Shown here: positions 1 through 8,019 of the stretch, piece after piece
Numbering within the stretch: position 1 is the first letter of the stretch
How the letters are laid out: each line of letters opens with the position of its first letter
NCBI GenBank assembly: GCA_031367285.1
Contig: JANLPN010000597.1
Span: forward strand, 1 to 35,734
DNA: 35,734 nucleotides
From: CAISIP01 sp031367285
GTDB lineage: Bacteria > Pseudomonadota > Gammaproteobacteria > Burkholderiales > Burkholderiaceae_C
Direction of reading: 5' to 3'
Notes under the pieces: generated by a model
What the model was told of the DNA's origin: nothing
The model's input: the letters and a program-made list of their open reading frames with translations, nothing else
Database searches by the model: none
Program-made: the position numbers and the translations under genes

Positions 1-338
1 GATCTTCTTGCCGGGCAAAACGTGAACCTTCGTTTGATTTCGATCAGTTCACCATAACCCGCCCCCAGGACCTGCCCGGCGATGGCGTCAATCCGGCCAA
101 GATAGTTGTCGTCGACCGGCCAAGGTAATTGTCGCCAACCAAGAGTCCTCTGTAATGTGTTCCGCACGGTCTGCTGATCAATGTGACGGCTGCGAATTGA
201 CGTGGCGTGCTGCTATATCGATAACGCATTGGCAAGATTCATGATTCTGGTTTTCACGAAATCACCCAATCGAGTAAGGAGCAGTTCAGCCCCCCGGCAT
301 TTTAGGCCGCCGGACGGAGTTTCGGATGCATGACGAGG
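1..338. other. Left-edge stretch without a recognisable gene
   Basis: No complete gene is supported here. On the minus strand one frame reads fairly protein-like near the edge (roughly positions 130 down to 1, containing DNYLGRIDAIAG and GYGELIEIKRRF), so this may be the interior of a gene or mobile element continuing beyond the window. I cannot assign it to a family. No tRNA or clear attachment site was seen beside the integrase remnant that follows. Confidence 0.3.
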
Positions 339-520
339 CTATCGCAGAGGCTGCACGCGTTCACCAATCTGCGCAATGACGTAGTGTTCTGCCATATCGC
401 GATACTTGTGCGCAAGCAACTTTTGAGAGCGCCCAGGTCGCCGGTATCTGTGGCGCTTTGGCCCGAATATCACGAAACTGGAAATCTATCTTGACCAGCG
501 TCCGCGCCTTGTCAAGGCGT
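339..520 (-). pseudogene. Tyrosine recombinase (phage-type integrase) C-terminal remnant, frameshifted
   Basis: Two minus-strand frames together read like the catalytic C-terminus of a site-specific integrase. The first frame (about 510-440) gives KARTLVKIDFQFRDIRAKA, where the DIRAKA stretch matches the conserved second-arginine region. After a frameshift near 430-445 the other frame gives QKLLAHKYRDMAEHYV, matching the conserved GH-x-x-x-x-x-T-x-x-Y region with the nucleophile tyrosine, and ends GERVQPLR at a stop at 339-341. The N-terminal two thirds of an integrase are absent. The family assignment is from recalled conserved motifs. It marks an old genomic-island or prophage scar next to the DsrE remnant. 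Confidence 0.6.
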
Positions 521-613
521 TCCGGCGAACCACTGCGTGCCGCCTCCTTCCGGTCAAGCAACAAAGCAACCCAGAGGGATCCCTTGTTGTCAATGGGAAA
601 GTGGCGAAAGACT

Positions 614-802
614 CTATTCGCTTTGCTTGCACGTTGTAATAACTCTCTCAGGCACCCTTTGCCCGCTCTTGGCGCAGCCAACCGCATCGGCCGTCAGAAA
701 CAGCCGAACCTGCTGTCTCTCCTTGCCGGTGGCGGCAGCAACCAGACGAAGCGCGTTGTAGGCTCGCTCGCTCCCATAGGGGGCATCGTTGAGGATGAAC
801 AA
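614..802 (-). pseudogene. DsrE-family protein, truncated remnant
   Basis: The minus-strand frame starts FILNDAPYGSERAYNALRL and continues through VRLFLTADAVGCAKSGQRVPE, the typical N-terminal half of small DsrE/DsrF-like sulfur-handling proteins (normally about 115-120 residues, with a conserved Cys in DAVGCAK). Just after the GQ-x-VPE motif the expected G-YYN appears in a neighbouring frame, so there is a frameshift, and the second half (with the CGTC-type motif) is missing. No good ATG is in frame: the frame begins at TTG directly after the stop of the upstream ArsR-rhodanese gene. It was probably co-transcribed with that gene and is now dead. Its partner role in sulfane-sulfur handling is inferred from the family and the neighbour. 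Confidence 0.7.
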
Positions 803-832
803 TGTGGATGGCGTAGGTTTCTCATTGCAAAG

Positions 833-1495
833 TCAGCTTTTTGCAAGTGGCAGCCCAGCCGCTTGCCACTCGCTCACGCCATCGAAGGTCTTGCGGGCGC
901 TGTACCCACGGGCTTGCAACAACTTGACCGCCTCGTCCGACATGAGGCAGAACGGGCCTCGGCAGTACGCAACTATCTCGACATCGCGCGGCAACTCAGC
1001 CAGGCGATGGGTCAACTCGGACAAAGGCAATGAGCGCGCGTACGGCAGGTGGGCCGTGTCGTATTCATTCCGCGGGCGTACATCGAGCACGATGACCTCG
1101 CCGCGTTTGGCCTGCGCCATCAGTTCCTTGCGCCCAACGCTGACCAGACGGTCCGGCTCCGCCATCATGTGCTGCAGCGCCATGCGCAGCTCGACCAGAT
1201 GTTCCTCGGCCACTTGTCGCAGCATCACGCCCAGCTGCGCAATATCGCTGCCGGTGAGGCTATAGAAGATCCACTTGCCGTCGCGGCGGGTTTGCACCAG
1301 GCGGGCCTCCTTGAGTGCTTTGAGGTGGGCACTGGCAAGCTTGTTGCCGATCGCCACGTCGGCGGAAATGGTTTCGACGGCCTTCTCGCCCTGGGCCAGA
1401 ATTTCCAGGATTTCAAGCCGCTTCGGACTGGACAGCGCCTTACCCACACGGGCGACCTGCTCGTACAAAAGATCCTTGAGTGCTCGGTTGTTCAT
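833..1495 (-). CDS. ArsR-family regulator fused to a rhodanese domain
   Basis: This 220-residue protein has a winged-helix ArsR domain (about residues 5-105: LSSPKRLEILEIL, then the recognition region NKLASAHLKALKEARLV and the beta wing RRDGKWIFYSL) and a rhodanese domain (about 120-217) with active-site loop YCRGPFCLMS, catalytic Cys178. The only two cysteines in the protein are Cys178 and Cys183 in that loop, so the ArsR part lacks the metal-binding or dithiol cysteines of ArsR and SqrR types. Regulation by sulfane sulfur or persulfide through the rhodanese loop is an inference. I chose the ATG at 1495 because it gives the family's normal N-terminus; in-frame starts further upstream would place the operator-like palindrome at 1505-1520 inside the gene. 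It is divergent from the hydroxylase gene and followed by a DsrE remnant. Confidence 0.9.
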   Translation of the reverse strand: MNNRALKDLLYEQVARVGKALSSPKRLEILEILAQGEKAVETISADVAIGNKLASAHLKALKEARLVQTRRDGKWIFYSLTGSDIAQLGVMLRQVAEEHLVELRMALQHMMAEPDRLVSVGRKELMAQAKRGEVIVLDVRPRNEYDTAHLPYARSLPLSELTHRLAELPRDVEIVAYCRGPFCLMSDEAVKLLQARGYSARKTFDGVSEWQAAGLPLAKS

Positions 1496-1504
1496 GGTGT
1501 ACAT

Positions 1505-1520
1505 TCTAATATTCATTAGA
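1505..1520. promoter_or_regulatory. Perfect palindrome, probable ArsR-type operator
   Basis: TCTAAT-ATTC-ATTAGA is a perfect 6-4-6 inverted repeat lying 9 bases upstream of the ATG of the ArsR-rhodanese gene and about 40 bases upstream of the divergent hydroxylase gene. AT-rich palindromes of this kind are the usual targets of ArsR-family repressors, including BigR/SqrR-type sulfur-responsive members. Autoregulation and control of the divergent gene are inferred from position alone. Confidence 0.6.
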
Positions 1521-1561
1521 TTGATAAGATATGATTCAGCCTGAATGTCTGCGTCCTGGAA

Positions 1562-2437
1562 ATGGAGATGGCCGTGCAATTTGAACAGTTTGTGCTCGCG
1601 CACGAACCGGTGATCCGGTTGAGCTTCTTCATCGGAGTTTTCGCATTGGTTGGAATATGCGAGGTGGTGGCGCCTCAGCGTGTGTTGACTGTGTCCAAGT
1701 CCTTGCGTTGGGCCAGCAACCTTGGCCTGGTGGTTCTCAACACGGTGCTGCTGCGATTACTTTTCCCGATAGCGGCGGTGGGAGTCGCGGCCTTCTGCGC
1801 AGCCAATGGCTGGGGTGTTCTTCACCATTTTCAGGTGCCGTTCTGGCTCGCCGCACCGCTGGCACTGTTGGCAATGGACTTTGTCATTTGGCTTCAGCAC
1901 GTCATGGTTCACGCCGTACCGGTGATGTGGCGGGTACACCGTGTGCATCACGCCGACTTGGACTACGACCTGACCACAGGGTCGCGCTTTCATCCTGCGG
2001 AGATCGTTCTGTCGATGCTGATCAAGTTTGCGACCATCGCCGTATTGGGTCCGCCGATCGTAGCGGTAGTGATCTTCGAGGTGGTGCTCAACGCCGCGTC
2101 AGTGTTCAACCATGGCAACGTCCGTCTGCCCGCGGGTCTGGATCGCGCGCTGCGCTGGGTTGTCGTCACACCCGACATGCACCGCATCCACCACTCCGTC
2201 GCGGACGATGAGACCAACTCCAATTTCGGCTTCAACCTGCCCTGGTGGGATCGGCTGCTGGGAACTTACCGCGCGCAGCCACGCGCTGGCCAATTGGGCA
2301 TGACCATTGGCATCCGCGGCCATACCGATCCGCGCGAGGTAGCTCGTATGGATGGCATGTTGTTGATGCCGTTCAGGGGTGAGGTCGAGGGCTACTCGAT
2401 CAACCGCCGTACATGGCCCGACAAGGAAGCATCATGA
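1562..2437 (+). CDS. Sterol desaturase / fatty acid hydroxylase family membrane protein
   Basis: This 291-residue integral membrane protein carries the full histidine cluster of the membrane-bound diiron hydroxylase superfamily: H113-x3-H117, H126-x2-HH130, H144 (FHPAE), H184 (FNHGN) and H207-x2-HH211. Hydrophobic segments lie near residues 18-38, 52-80 and 92-112, with more after residue 150. Such proteins insert hydroxyl groups or double bonds into lipid-like substrates in the membrane; the actual substrate cannot be read from the sequence. A second in-frame ATG at 1568 is an equally possible start. It is divergent from the ArsR-rhodanese regulator and shares its operator region, so control by sulfur or redox state is a reasonable inference. 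A fragment of a TVP38 protein follows. Confidence 0.9.
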   Translation: MEMAVQFEQFVLAHEPVIRLSFFIGVFALVGICEVVAPQRVLTVSKSLRWASNLGLVVLNTVLLRLLFPIAAVGVAAFCAANGWGVLHHFQVPFWLAAPLALLAMDFVIWLQHVMVHAVPVMWRVHRVHHADLDYDLTTGSRFHPAEIVLSMLIKFATIAVLGPPIVAVVIFEVVLNAASVFNHGNVRLPAGLDRALRWVVVTPDMHRIHHSVADDETNSNFGFNLPWWDRLLGTYRAQPRAGQLGMTIGIRGHTDPREVARMDGMLLMPFRGEVEGYSINRRTWPDKEAS

Positions 2438-2469
2438 TGAACCGGACTGCATTTCACTGATCGCTGAGC

Positions 2470-2610
2470 GTGGAACTGCTGGCCATCATTGGCATCGCTG
2501 CCCCGTGGCGTGACCGTCTTGACGTTGCTGCCCTGCAGCCCTGGGTAGAGGGTGCTGGTGCGGCAGTGCCATTGGTCTACATCGCCGTGTTCGCCGGTGC
2601 AGGTGCCATC
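2470..2610 (+). pseudogene. TVP38/TMEM64-family membrane protein, N-terminal fragment
   Basis: The frame beginning with GTG at 2470 reads WRDRLDVAALQPWVEGAGAA followed by PLVYIAVFAGAGA. This is the typical first extramembrane segment (D-x-x-ALQ-x-WVE-x-AG-x-x-x-PL) and start of the first membrane helix of TVP38/TMEM64 (DedA-like) proteins, normally about 220 residues. Homology stops around 2610, and the following DNA belongs to a decayed recombinase on the other strand, so the gene is truncated to about 45 codons. Family assignment is from recalled motifs. Confidence 0.5.
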
Positions 2611-2642
2611 CATGGCCAGTGTATGCATCACCAGGCGGTCGT

Positions 2643-3310
2643 TCAGGCATTCGGCTTCCTCCAGATCTTTCGGACCGTCCGGATGAATTCCGGCGACAGG
2701 CGTGTCATTCTGGGCACGTCGCAAACTCCCCCCACTTCGAGTTTGAGTCGGCGAGCCAATTCGCCGGCACTGGCCACGTCGCCCGTGTCAATCATCCGCT
2801 GCCAGTAAAAGAGCCTTGTCCAGTGTGCGTATCCACGGCAGATCGAAGGACGACGTGGCCTTCCCAAGATTGGCGCCCACAGGCGGCACGATCAACTTGC
2901 TGCCGTGCCGGCGCTTGATCGCCAGTGGCACGAACGTCAGCGAGCGCCTTGCCACCTCGAACCGGCGCGGCTTGCCAGAGATCGTGATCACCACATGCCG
3001 CCCTGCACGCGTATCCCTTGTTGGGTTGCGGGCCGCACTCATCTGGCGCATGGCAACCAACACGGTAGGCCCATCCATCTACTGGCGCTCTCGCAAAGCC
3101 ATGCCTGCGTGCCAAACGTAGACGATCATCCCGGGTCGCTGCAAGGCCCTGTACACCTGTGCCAGCACTGCTGCCTCGATTTCCAGCGCCGGTAGCGGTC
3201 CGACATTGCGAATGGTCGGGTCGCACCGGCCAGTGGGCGCTCAGCAATGGGCGTCCCGACCGTGATCGCGCGCCGCACGTCACATCCAAGCGATCTTGTC
3301 GAGATTTAGT
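2643..3310 (-). pseudogene. Large serine recombinase, decayed C-terminal part (copy 1)
   Basis: Pieces of a large serine recombinase C-terminus are spread over all three minus-strand frames: LEIEAAVLAQVYRALQRPG (about 3205-3145), then LTFVPLAIKRRHGSKLIVPP and TSSFDLPWIRTLDKAL (about 2955-2810), then WQRMIDTGDVASAGELARRL and the helix-turn-helix-like LKLEVGGVCDVPRMTRLSPE (2820-2660). At least two frameshifts and an in-frame stop break it. The final part seen in copy 2 (ILDGRQPRHLNLH) is missing. It aligns closely with copy 2 (6840-7800), both at protein and DNA level (for example 2895-2985 against 7173-7263), in the same orientation. Confidence 0.75.
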
Positions 3311-3351
3311 CATTTATAGTTGAGCCCAACCCTACACAAAGGACGGCAGAC

Positions 3352-4200
3352 ATGGATTCACTGACATCGCCTGTCTGGTTCATCACCGGCTGCTCAAGCG
3401 GTTTTGGCCAAGAACTTGCAAAGCTTGTATTTGCGCGCGGCTGGCGCGCCGTGGTCACTGCCCGCGACAAGACGCGTGTCGCAGAGCTTGCGCTCAGGGC
3501 CGATGATCGCGCCTTGGCGCTCGGTCTCGACGTCACGGATGCCGCGCAGATTACTGCAGCCGTGCAGGCCGCTGAAGCGCGTTTCGGTCACATCGACGTG
3601 CTCGTCAACAATGCCGGCTACGGTTATCAGGCGGCGATCGAGGAAGGCGAGGATGCTGAGATCCGCGCACAGTTCGAAGCAAACGTTTTCGGTCTTTTTG
3701 CCATGACCCGGGCTGTGTTGCCCGGTATGCGGGCACTACGCAAAGGTCACGTGCTCAACATAACTTCGGTGGCTGGCATCATCGGATATCCAGGCTCGGG
3801 TTACTACGCCGCCAGCAAGCACGCGGTCGAAGGCTGGTCGGACTCGTTGGCAGACGAGGGCAAGCCGCTCGGGATCAAGGTCACCTGCATCGAACCGGGG
3901 CCTTTCCGCACGGATTGGGCCGGGCGCTCGCTGAGGCAGACGCCGAACCGGATCACCGACTACGCCAGCACGGCGGGCATGCGCATGAAGAGCACTGCCG
4001 ACGGCAGCGGAACCCAGGCGGGTGATCCGGTGCGGGCGGCCGAGGCCATGATCCAGGTCACCGAAAGCGAGAATCCGCCGCGCCATCTGGTTCTCGGCGC
4101 ATGGGGCGTCGATGCGGTCGTCAACAGACTAAAAGCAACTCTGGCGGAGGTCGAGGCTTGGAGAGATACGGGTATCGCCACCGATTACCCGAAGAATTGA
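3352..4200 (+). CDS. Short-chain dehydrogenase/reductase (classical SDR)
   Basis: This 282-residue NAD(P)(H)-dependent oxidoreductase has all classical SDR signatures: TGCSSGFG (residues 12-19) for the nucleotide, D60 before the adenine pocket, NNAG (86-89), catalytic N111, S139, Y152 and K156 (YYAASK). No acidic residue sits directly after beta-2 and R38 is present (TARDK), which tends to go with NADP(H); this is suggestive only. A GGACG ribosome site precedes the ATG. It stands alone between a decayed recombinase and the iron genes, so the substrate is unknown. Similar proteins are annotated simply as oxidoreductases. Confidence 0.9.
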   Translation: MDSLTSPVWFITGCSSGFGQELAKLVFARGWRAVVTARDKTRVAELALRADDRALALGLDVTDAAQITAAVQAAEARFGHIDVLVNNAGYGYQAAIEEGEDAEIRAQFEANVFGLFAMTRAVLPGMRALRKGHVLNITSVAGIIGYPGSGYYAASKHAVEGWSDSLADEGKPLGIKVTCIEPGPFRTDWAGRSLRQTPNRITDYASTAGMRMKSTADGSGTQAGDPVRAAEAMIQVTESENPPRHLVLGAWGVDAVVNRLKATLAEVEAWRDTGIATDYPKN

Positions 4201-4508
4201 GGCGTGGTCGCCCTGGTGCGATGCAAGCCCGGAGCCCTGCGCGATGGCGCACCCTTTCACTACCTTCCCTGTATCTCGCACCCAATTGCGTGTCGTGTTG
4301 CCCAACAGCCCCATGGTCTTGGCTATCTAGTGCAGCGACTTCTTCTCGCGGGAACAAGGCCGCTTGACGTTGCCCAACATTTCCATGGTGATCACAAGCA
4401 AAGAGACAACCAATTTTCTCCAGAGCGCTACTATCCTTGGGATTGCAAATACAAACGATTTGCATTAAGATCGATCCATGGTAAATCAACTCAGCCCATA
4501 GATTTGCA
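4201..4508. other. Intergenic region before the iron-uptake set
   Basis: These 308 bases contain no convincing coding sequence. The only clear structure is the palindrome and promoter-like motif near 4443-4471, described separately. The base composition becomes AT-richer from about 4390 onward, as expected for a promoter region. Confidence 0.4.
4443..4471 (+). promoter_or_regulatory. Fur-box-like palindrome overlapping a sigma70-type promoter
   Basis: A perfect inverted repeat TGCAAAT-N7-ATTTGCA occupies 4444-4464, the 21-bp size and half-site style of proteobacterial Fur boxes (GCAAAT...ATTTGC variants). It overlaps a possible promoter: TTGCAA at 4443-4448 as -35 and TAAGAT at 4466-4471 as -10, spaced 17 bases. 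The start codon of the cupredoxin gene lies about 38 bases downstream of the -10. Iron repression by Fur is an inference from the motif and from the iron-transport function of the genes behind it. The centre of the palindrome is not a good Fur match, so another regulator is possible. Confidence 0.5.
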
Positions 4509-4847
4509 ATGGCTTCCATTCGTCGAATAACCACTTTGGCAGTCGCTGCCAGCATGCTTTTCTGCAATTGGGCGCAATCGGCAGAGCTTGAATTTGGCCT
4601 GGCGATCAAGAACCATCGGTTCGAGCCGACCGAAATCAAGATTCCTGCTGGCCAGCGTGTCAAGTTGATCGTTCATAACCAGGACAGCACACCTGAGGAA
4701 TTTGAAAGCCATAGCCTGAATCGGGAAAAGGTTATTCCGGGTGGTGCCAAAGCGACGATCTTCATCGGACCGCTCAAGCCCGGCCGTTATCCGTTCGTAG
4801 GCGAATACAACGAAGCCACGGCCAAAGGCGCCGTCGTGGCTGAGTAG
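4509..4847 (+). CDS. Periplasmic cupredoxin-domain protein (FtrB-like)
   Basis: This 112-residue protein has a signal peptide (residues 1-24, cleavage after AQS) and one cupredoxin domain of the type found at the N-terminus of EfeO and as FtrB in FtrABCD ferrous-iron systems: FEPTEIKIPAGQ, then EEFESHSLNREKV, then GPLKPGRYPF and ATAKGAVVAE. Relatives as I remember them have a histidine in the last loop (GEFHE or GEYHE); here it is Asn101 (GEYNE), so the metal site may be altered. A role in binding or oxidising iron for the adjacent permease is inferred. It is 13 bases upstream of the FTR1 gene, so probably co-transcribed. Confidence 0.8.
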   Translation: MASIRRITTLAVAASMLFCNWAQSAELEFGLAIKNHRFEPTEIKIPAGQRVKLIVHNQDSTPEEFESHSLNREKVIPGGAKATIFIGPLKPGRYPFVGEYNEATAKGAVVAE

Positions 4848-4860
4848 TACGAGAAGAGCC

Positions 4861-5679
4861 ATGTACGCCGCCGCGCTCATTGTGTTTCGCGAGTCTCTTG
4901 AGGCCGCCCTGTTTGTAGGCATCGTCGCTGCTGCGACGCGAGAGTTGACCAGCCGAACCCGATGGTTGAGCGCTGGTGTCGCCATTGGCGCTCTCGGGGC
5001 CATCCTGTTGGCGCTGATAGCCAAGCGCGCCAGCGGATGGTTTGACGGATTGGGCCAAGACGTAATCAACATTAGCGTGCTTTCGGTCGCGCTGGCAATG
5101 CTGCTCTGGCACTGTATTTGGGTCACGACCCACTCGAAGGAAATGGCGGGAGATGCTCGCAAGCTGGGAGCCTCGATCCAGCAAGGACAGCGCAGGCCTT
5201 ACGCCCTGCTGACTGCTGTTGCGCTGGCGGTGCTGCGTGAAGGTGCCGAAACGGTATTGTTTGTCAGTGGCGCGCTGAGCGGCAGTGCGGAGACGAGCAG
5301 CACTGAGGTGATATTTTCAGGTGCTGTTGGCTTGACTCTGGGAGCCGCTTCAGGCTGGCTGATATACAGTGGTTTGTCTCGGATTCCTGCTAGACATCTG
5401 TTTTCAGTAACCAATGCGTTTATCGCCATTCTTGCCGGATCGATAGCAAGCCAACTGGTCAAAGCGTTGACGCAGGCCGGTTTCATCGAGCGATGGACTG
5501 ACCCCCTTTGGGACTCATCGCAATTGCTGATGCCCGACTCCGCCCTTGGCACCTTCCTGCGCGCGTTGGTCGGCTACGATGCCCGGCCGTCAGGCATTCA
5601 ACTGGCTTCCTACCTGGCAGTGCTTGCCTTCATCTACGCCGGCACTCGATCGATCCGCAGCCGCCAGTCTACGAGCTAG
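4861..5679 (+). CDS. FTR1-family iron permease (FtrC/EfeU-like)
   Basis: This 272-residue polytopic inner-membrane protein carries both hallmark iron-binding motifs of the FTR1 family: RESLE at residues 10-14 and REGAE at 126-130, each within a membrane helix, with about seven predicted helices overall. It imports iron across the inner membrane, typically Fe(III) formed by oxidation of Fe(II) in the periplasm by a partner cupredoxin. The start has a GAGAAGAG ribosome site. It sits between the cupredoxin gene and the outer-membrane-like protein. No P19 (FtrA/EfeO M75) or ferredoxin (FtrD) gene is adjacent, so this is a reduced set compared with FtrABCD. Confidence 0.92.
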   Translation: MYAAALIVFRESLEAALFVGIVAAATRELTSRTRWLSAGVAIGALGAILLALIAKRASGWFDGLGQDVINISVLSVALAMLLWHCIWVTTHSKEMAGDARKLGASIQQGQRRPYALLTAVALAVLREGAETVLFVSGALSGSAETSSTEVIFSGAVGLTLGAASGWLIYSGLSRIPARHLFSVTNAFIAILAGSIASQLVKALTQAGFIERWTDPLWDSSQLLMPDSALGTFLRALVGYDARPSGIQLASYLAVLAFIYAGTRSIRSRQSTS

Positions 5680-5724
5680 CGAAGCGTCGATCCTCCCCCT
5701 CGTTTTCTTACTCGGAGCGTTTCC

Positions 5725-6477
5725 ATGCAAACCACCTTCAAGGCGGGGGCGCTTGTTGCTCTTGTCACGTCAATTTGCGGCTTTACATCCCCGGCTTTTG
5801 CCGGACCCTCGGACTACGTCATCACCCCAATCGTCGAAGAGGGCGAAAAGGAAATTGACTTCAAGGCCGGTACCGCGAAGATGCGGGACGGAACCCGCGA
5901 GAGCAAGTATTCGGTCGGGCTGGGCTGGGGCGTGAACAGTTGGTGGTTCACCGAGGTGTATGCCATCTGGCACAATGAGCCAGGCGCCAAGCGCTCCTTT
6001 GATGCATGGGAGTGGGAGAACAAGTTTCAACTGACTGAGACCGGTAAGTACCCGGTGGACGTCGGATTCCTGATCGAGTTAGAGCGCCCCAGGGACCGCA
6101 GCGAAGGTTATGAGTACCGTTGGGGTCCCCTGCTGCAAATGGACCTCAGCAGCAATGTTCAGGCAAACCTGAACATTCTGGTTGAGAAGCATATCAGGGC
6201 AAGCACGGCGGCAAAGGCGGAACTTGGTTACCAATGGCAGGTGAAATACCGTTTTCGTCCAGAATTCGAATATGGCTTACAGGGCTTTGGCGATTTCGGC
6301 CCGTGGGACCATTGGGAACCTCGCGCTCAGCAATCGCACATCGCCGGCCCCGCGATATTCGGCAAAGTTCAGCTTGGGCAGCAACAGGCCATCAAGTACA
6401 ACGCAGGTATTCTTTTCGGGATGAACAAAGGCGCGCCACGCAACACACTGCGATTGCAAGCCGAATACGAATTCTGA
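5725..6477 (+). CDS. Probable outer-membrane beta-barrel protein linked to the iron permease
   Basis: This 250-residue protein has a signal peptide (1-26, cleavage after AFA). The mature part is rich in alternating aromatic/polar strands and ends in LRLQAEYEF, a C-terminal phenylalanine beta-signal typical of outer-membrane barrels. I do not recognise a named family. It follows the FTR1 gene by 45 bases with its own GGAG ribosome site, so it is likely in the same operon and may help metal pass the outer membrane; this role is inference from position only. The predicted barrel is small (about 10-12 strands). Decayed mobile DNA follows. Confidence 0.65.
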   Translation: MQTTFKAGALVALVTSICGFTSPAFAGPSDYVITPIVEEGEKEIDFKAGTAKMRDGTRESKYSVGLGWGVNSWWFTEVYAIWHNEPGAKRSFDAWEWENKFQLTETGKYPVDVGFLIELERPRDRSEGYEYRWGPLLQMDLSSNVQANLNILVEKHIRASTAAKAELGYQWQVKYRFRPEFEYGLQGFGDFGPWDHWEPRAQQSHIAGPAIFGKVQLGQQQAIKYNAGILFGMNKGAPRNTLRLQAEYEF

Positions 6478-6839
6478 TCGCGACAGGTCGAATCATCGGG
6501 GCCTTTTTCCCATGGCCCGCGCTGCGCCATATCGCGCCTTGGCCTCGGAATCCCTCTTGCGTTGCAAAGGTGCCCGAAATGTGGGGAAAACAAATTGCGC
6601 GGACTGATCAGCTGCTTTTGCCGGACAGGTTGTCGCCAACATTGACTGCGCCAAAATTTGTCCGGCGGTTTCAAAGCTCAGGACGCCGGCCGCCAAAATC
6701 ATAAGCTGTCGCGACGGGGGCTGAGCGTCCCGAACGCTGCTGGTCGGCCATGCACGATTTCGCTGTATCGCCGTAAGCGTGGCCATACTGTGGCGAATCA
6801 GTATGGAGCCTAGCGGCGAATCGCTAGTAATTTCTGCCA
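6478..6839. other. Gap between the iron operon and recombinase copy 2
   Basis: About 360 bases in which no frame on either strand looks like a recognisable gene. A short GGGCC...GGCCC inverted repeat lies just after the outer-membrane-like gene, but no T-run follows, so I do not call a terminator. Confidence 0.3.
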
Positions 6840-7800
6840 CTAAACGCCTGCGGCGAAGAAACCAAACATCCTCCGCTGCTCTTCCCAATCCAGCGGCACC
6901 TCCCCCTGCCGACCACGCATCGCATGCAAATTCAAATGCCGTGGTTGCCGCCCATCCAAGATCGCCCGGATGATGTCCGGTGCCAACCGCGTCATGCGCA
7001 GCACCTCGCATACCCACCCCACCTCGAGTTTGAGACTGCGCGCCAGTTCGCTGGCATTCGCTACCTCGCTCGTGTCGATCATCCGTTGCCAACAGAAGGC
7101 CTTGCCAAGTGTGCTGATCAGCGGTAGATCGAAGGACGACGTGGCCTTCACGAAATCTGTGCCCATCGGCGGCATGACCATTTTGCTGCTATGTCGGCGT
7201 TTGATCACCAGTGGCACGAACGTCACTGAGCGTCCCATCATCTCGAACTGACGGGGTTGTCCGATTGGCGTGCCTATCAAGCCACCTCCATTTCGGACCT
7301 GACGCCGACCTCGTCAACGCGCGACCGCTGCTCGACCACGAATGGGTGCCCCGCCAACTCCCGGCCGAACTTCTGCCAGCTGTCATCGCGCCAGATGATG
7401 TCCAGCCCGCCCACAACTCCGGCGTCATGATCGCCTCGTGCTGGCCCGTGAACGATTGCCCCTTGTGGGTCATCTCGCACGGGTACAGGCGATTGCGCAG
7501 CATCGCGAAAAGAACCTGCTGGTCGATCACGCTTCCCTCGCGCTGACGTCCGTTTTGCGTCACCCATGCCTTGGTCGTGTGACCCTCGATCTGCAGTTCA
7601 CGCACCAGTTGCGCGGCGGACCTGGTTTCGGCATACCGCGCAAAGATGCTTCGCACCAACACCGCCTCCGATTCATTGACGACCAATTTCCGTTCGCGGA
7701 CGTCATATCCGAGCGGTGGCGTGCCGCCCATCCACATCCCCTTGGCCTTGCTGGCCGCAATCTTGTCGCGGATGCTCCAGGCACCCGGCGCCGATTGCCC
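6840..7800 (-). pseudogene. Large serine recombinase, decayed (copy 2)
   Basis: The minus strand holds the middle and C-terminal parts of a large serine recombinase. IRDKIAASKAKGMWMGG (about 7785-7735) leads into the recombinase domain (PPLGYDV, ARYAETRSAAQLVREL, MLRNRLY, THKGQSFTGQHEAI). After a frameshift near 7400 comes the C-terminal region (SVTFVPLVIKRRHSSK, SSFDLPLISTLGKAF, SELARSLKLEVGWVCEVLRM, ILDGRQPRHLNLHA) up to the stop at 6840. The N-terminal catalytic domain with the nucleophile serine is absent, so the gene is non-functional. Together with copy 1 it brackets the SDR and iron genes. Confidence 0.8.
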
Positions 7801-8019
7801 CGGCGACGGTCATGTCGGCTAGGCCACCGTGATTTCGCTGGATGAAGATGATCCAGCCAGCAACGTCTTCGTCAGCAACCCCTTGCCCCTCAGACACCCC
7901 ACAACAACTCGCCCGTCAGGCGAACTGGACCATCCCCGGGCTCTCGGCGCGCAGTTCCTTGATGCGGTCGTCAATTGCGGCAGAGGTGGCGAGCTGCGCC
8001 GTACTCTGCGTATTTCAGC
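7801..8019. other. Mobile-element debris between recombinase copy 2 and the IS21 end
   Basis: No intact gene is seen. On the minus strand around 8000-7920 one frame gives a plausible C-terminal tail (IDDRIKELRAESPGMVQFA then stop), which I cannot assign to a family. The rest is not convincing as coding sequence in any frame. Confidence 0.3.
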
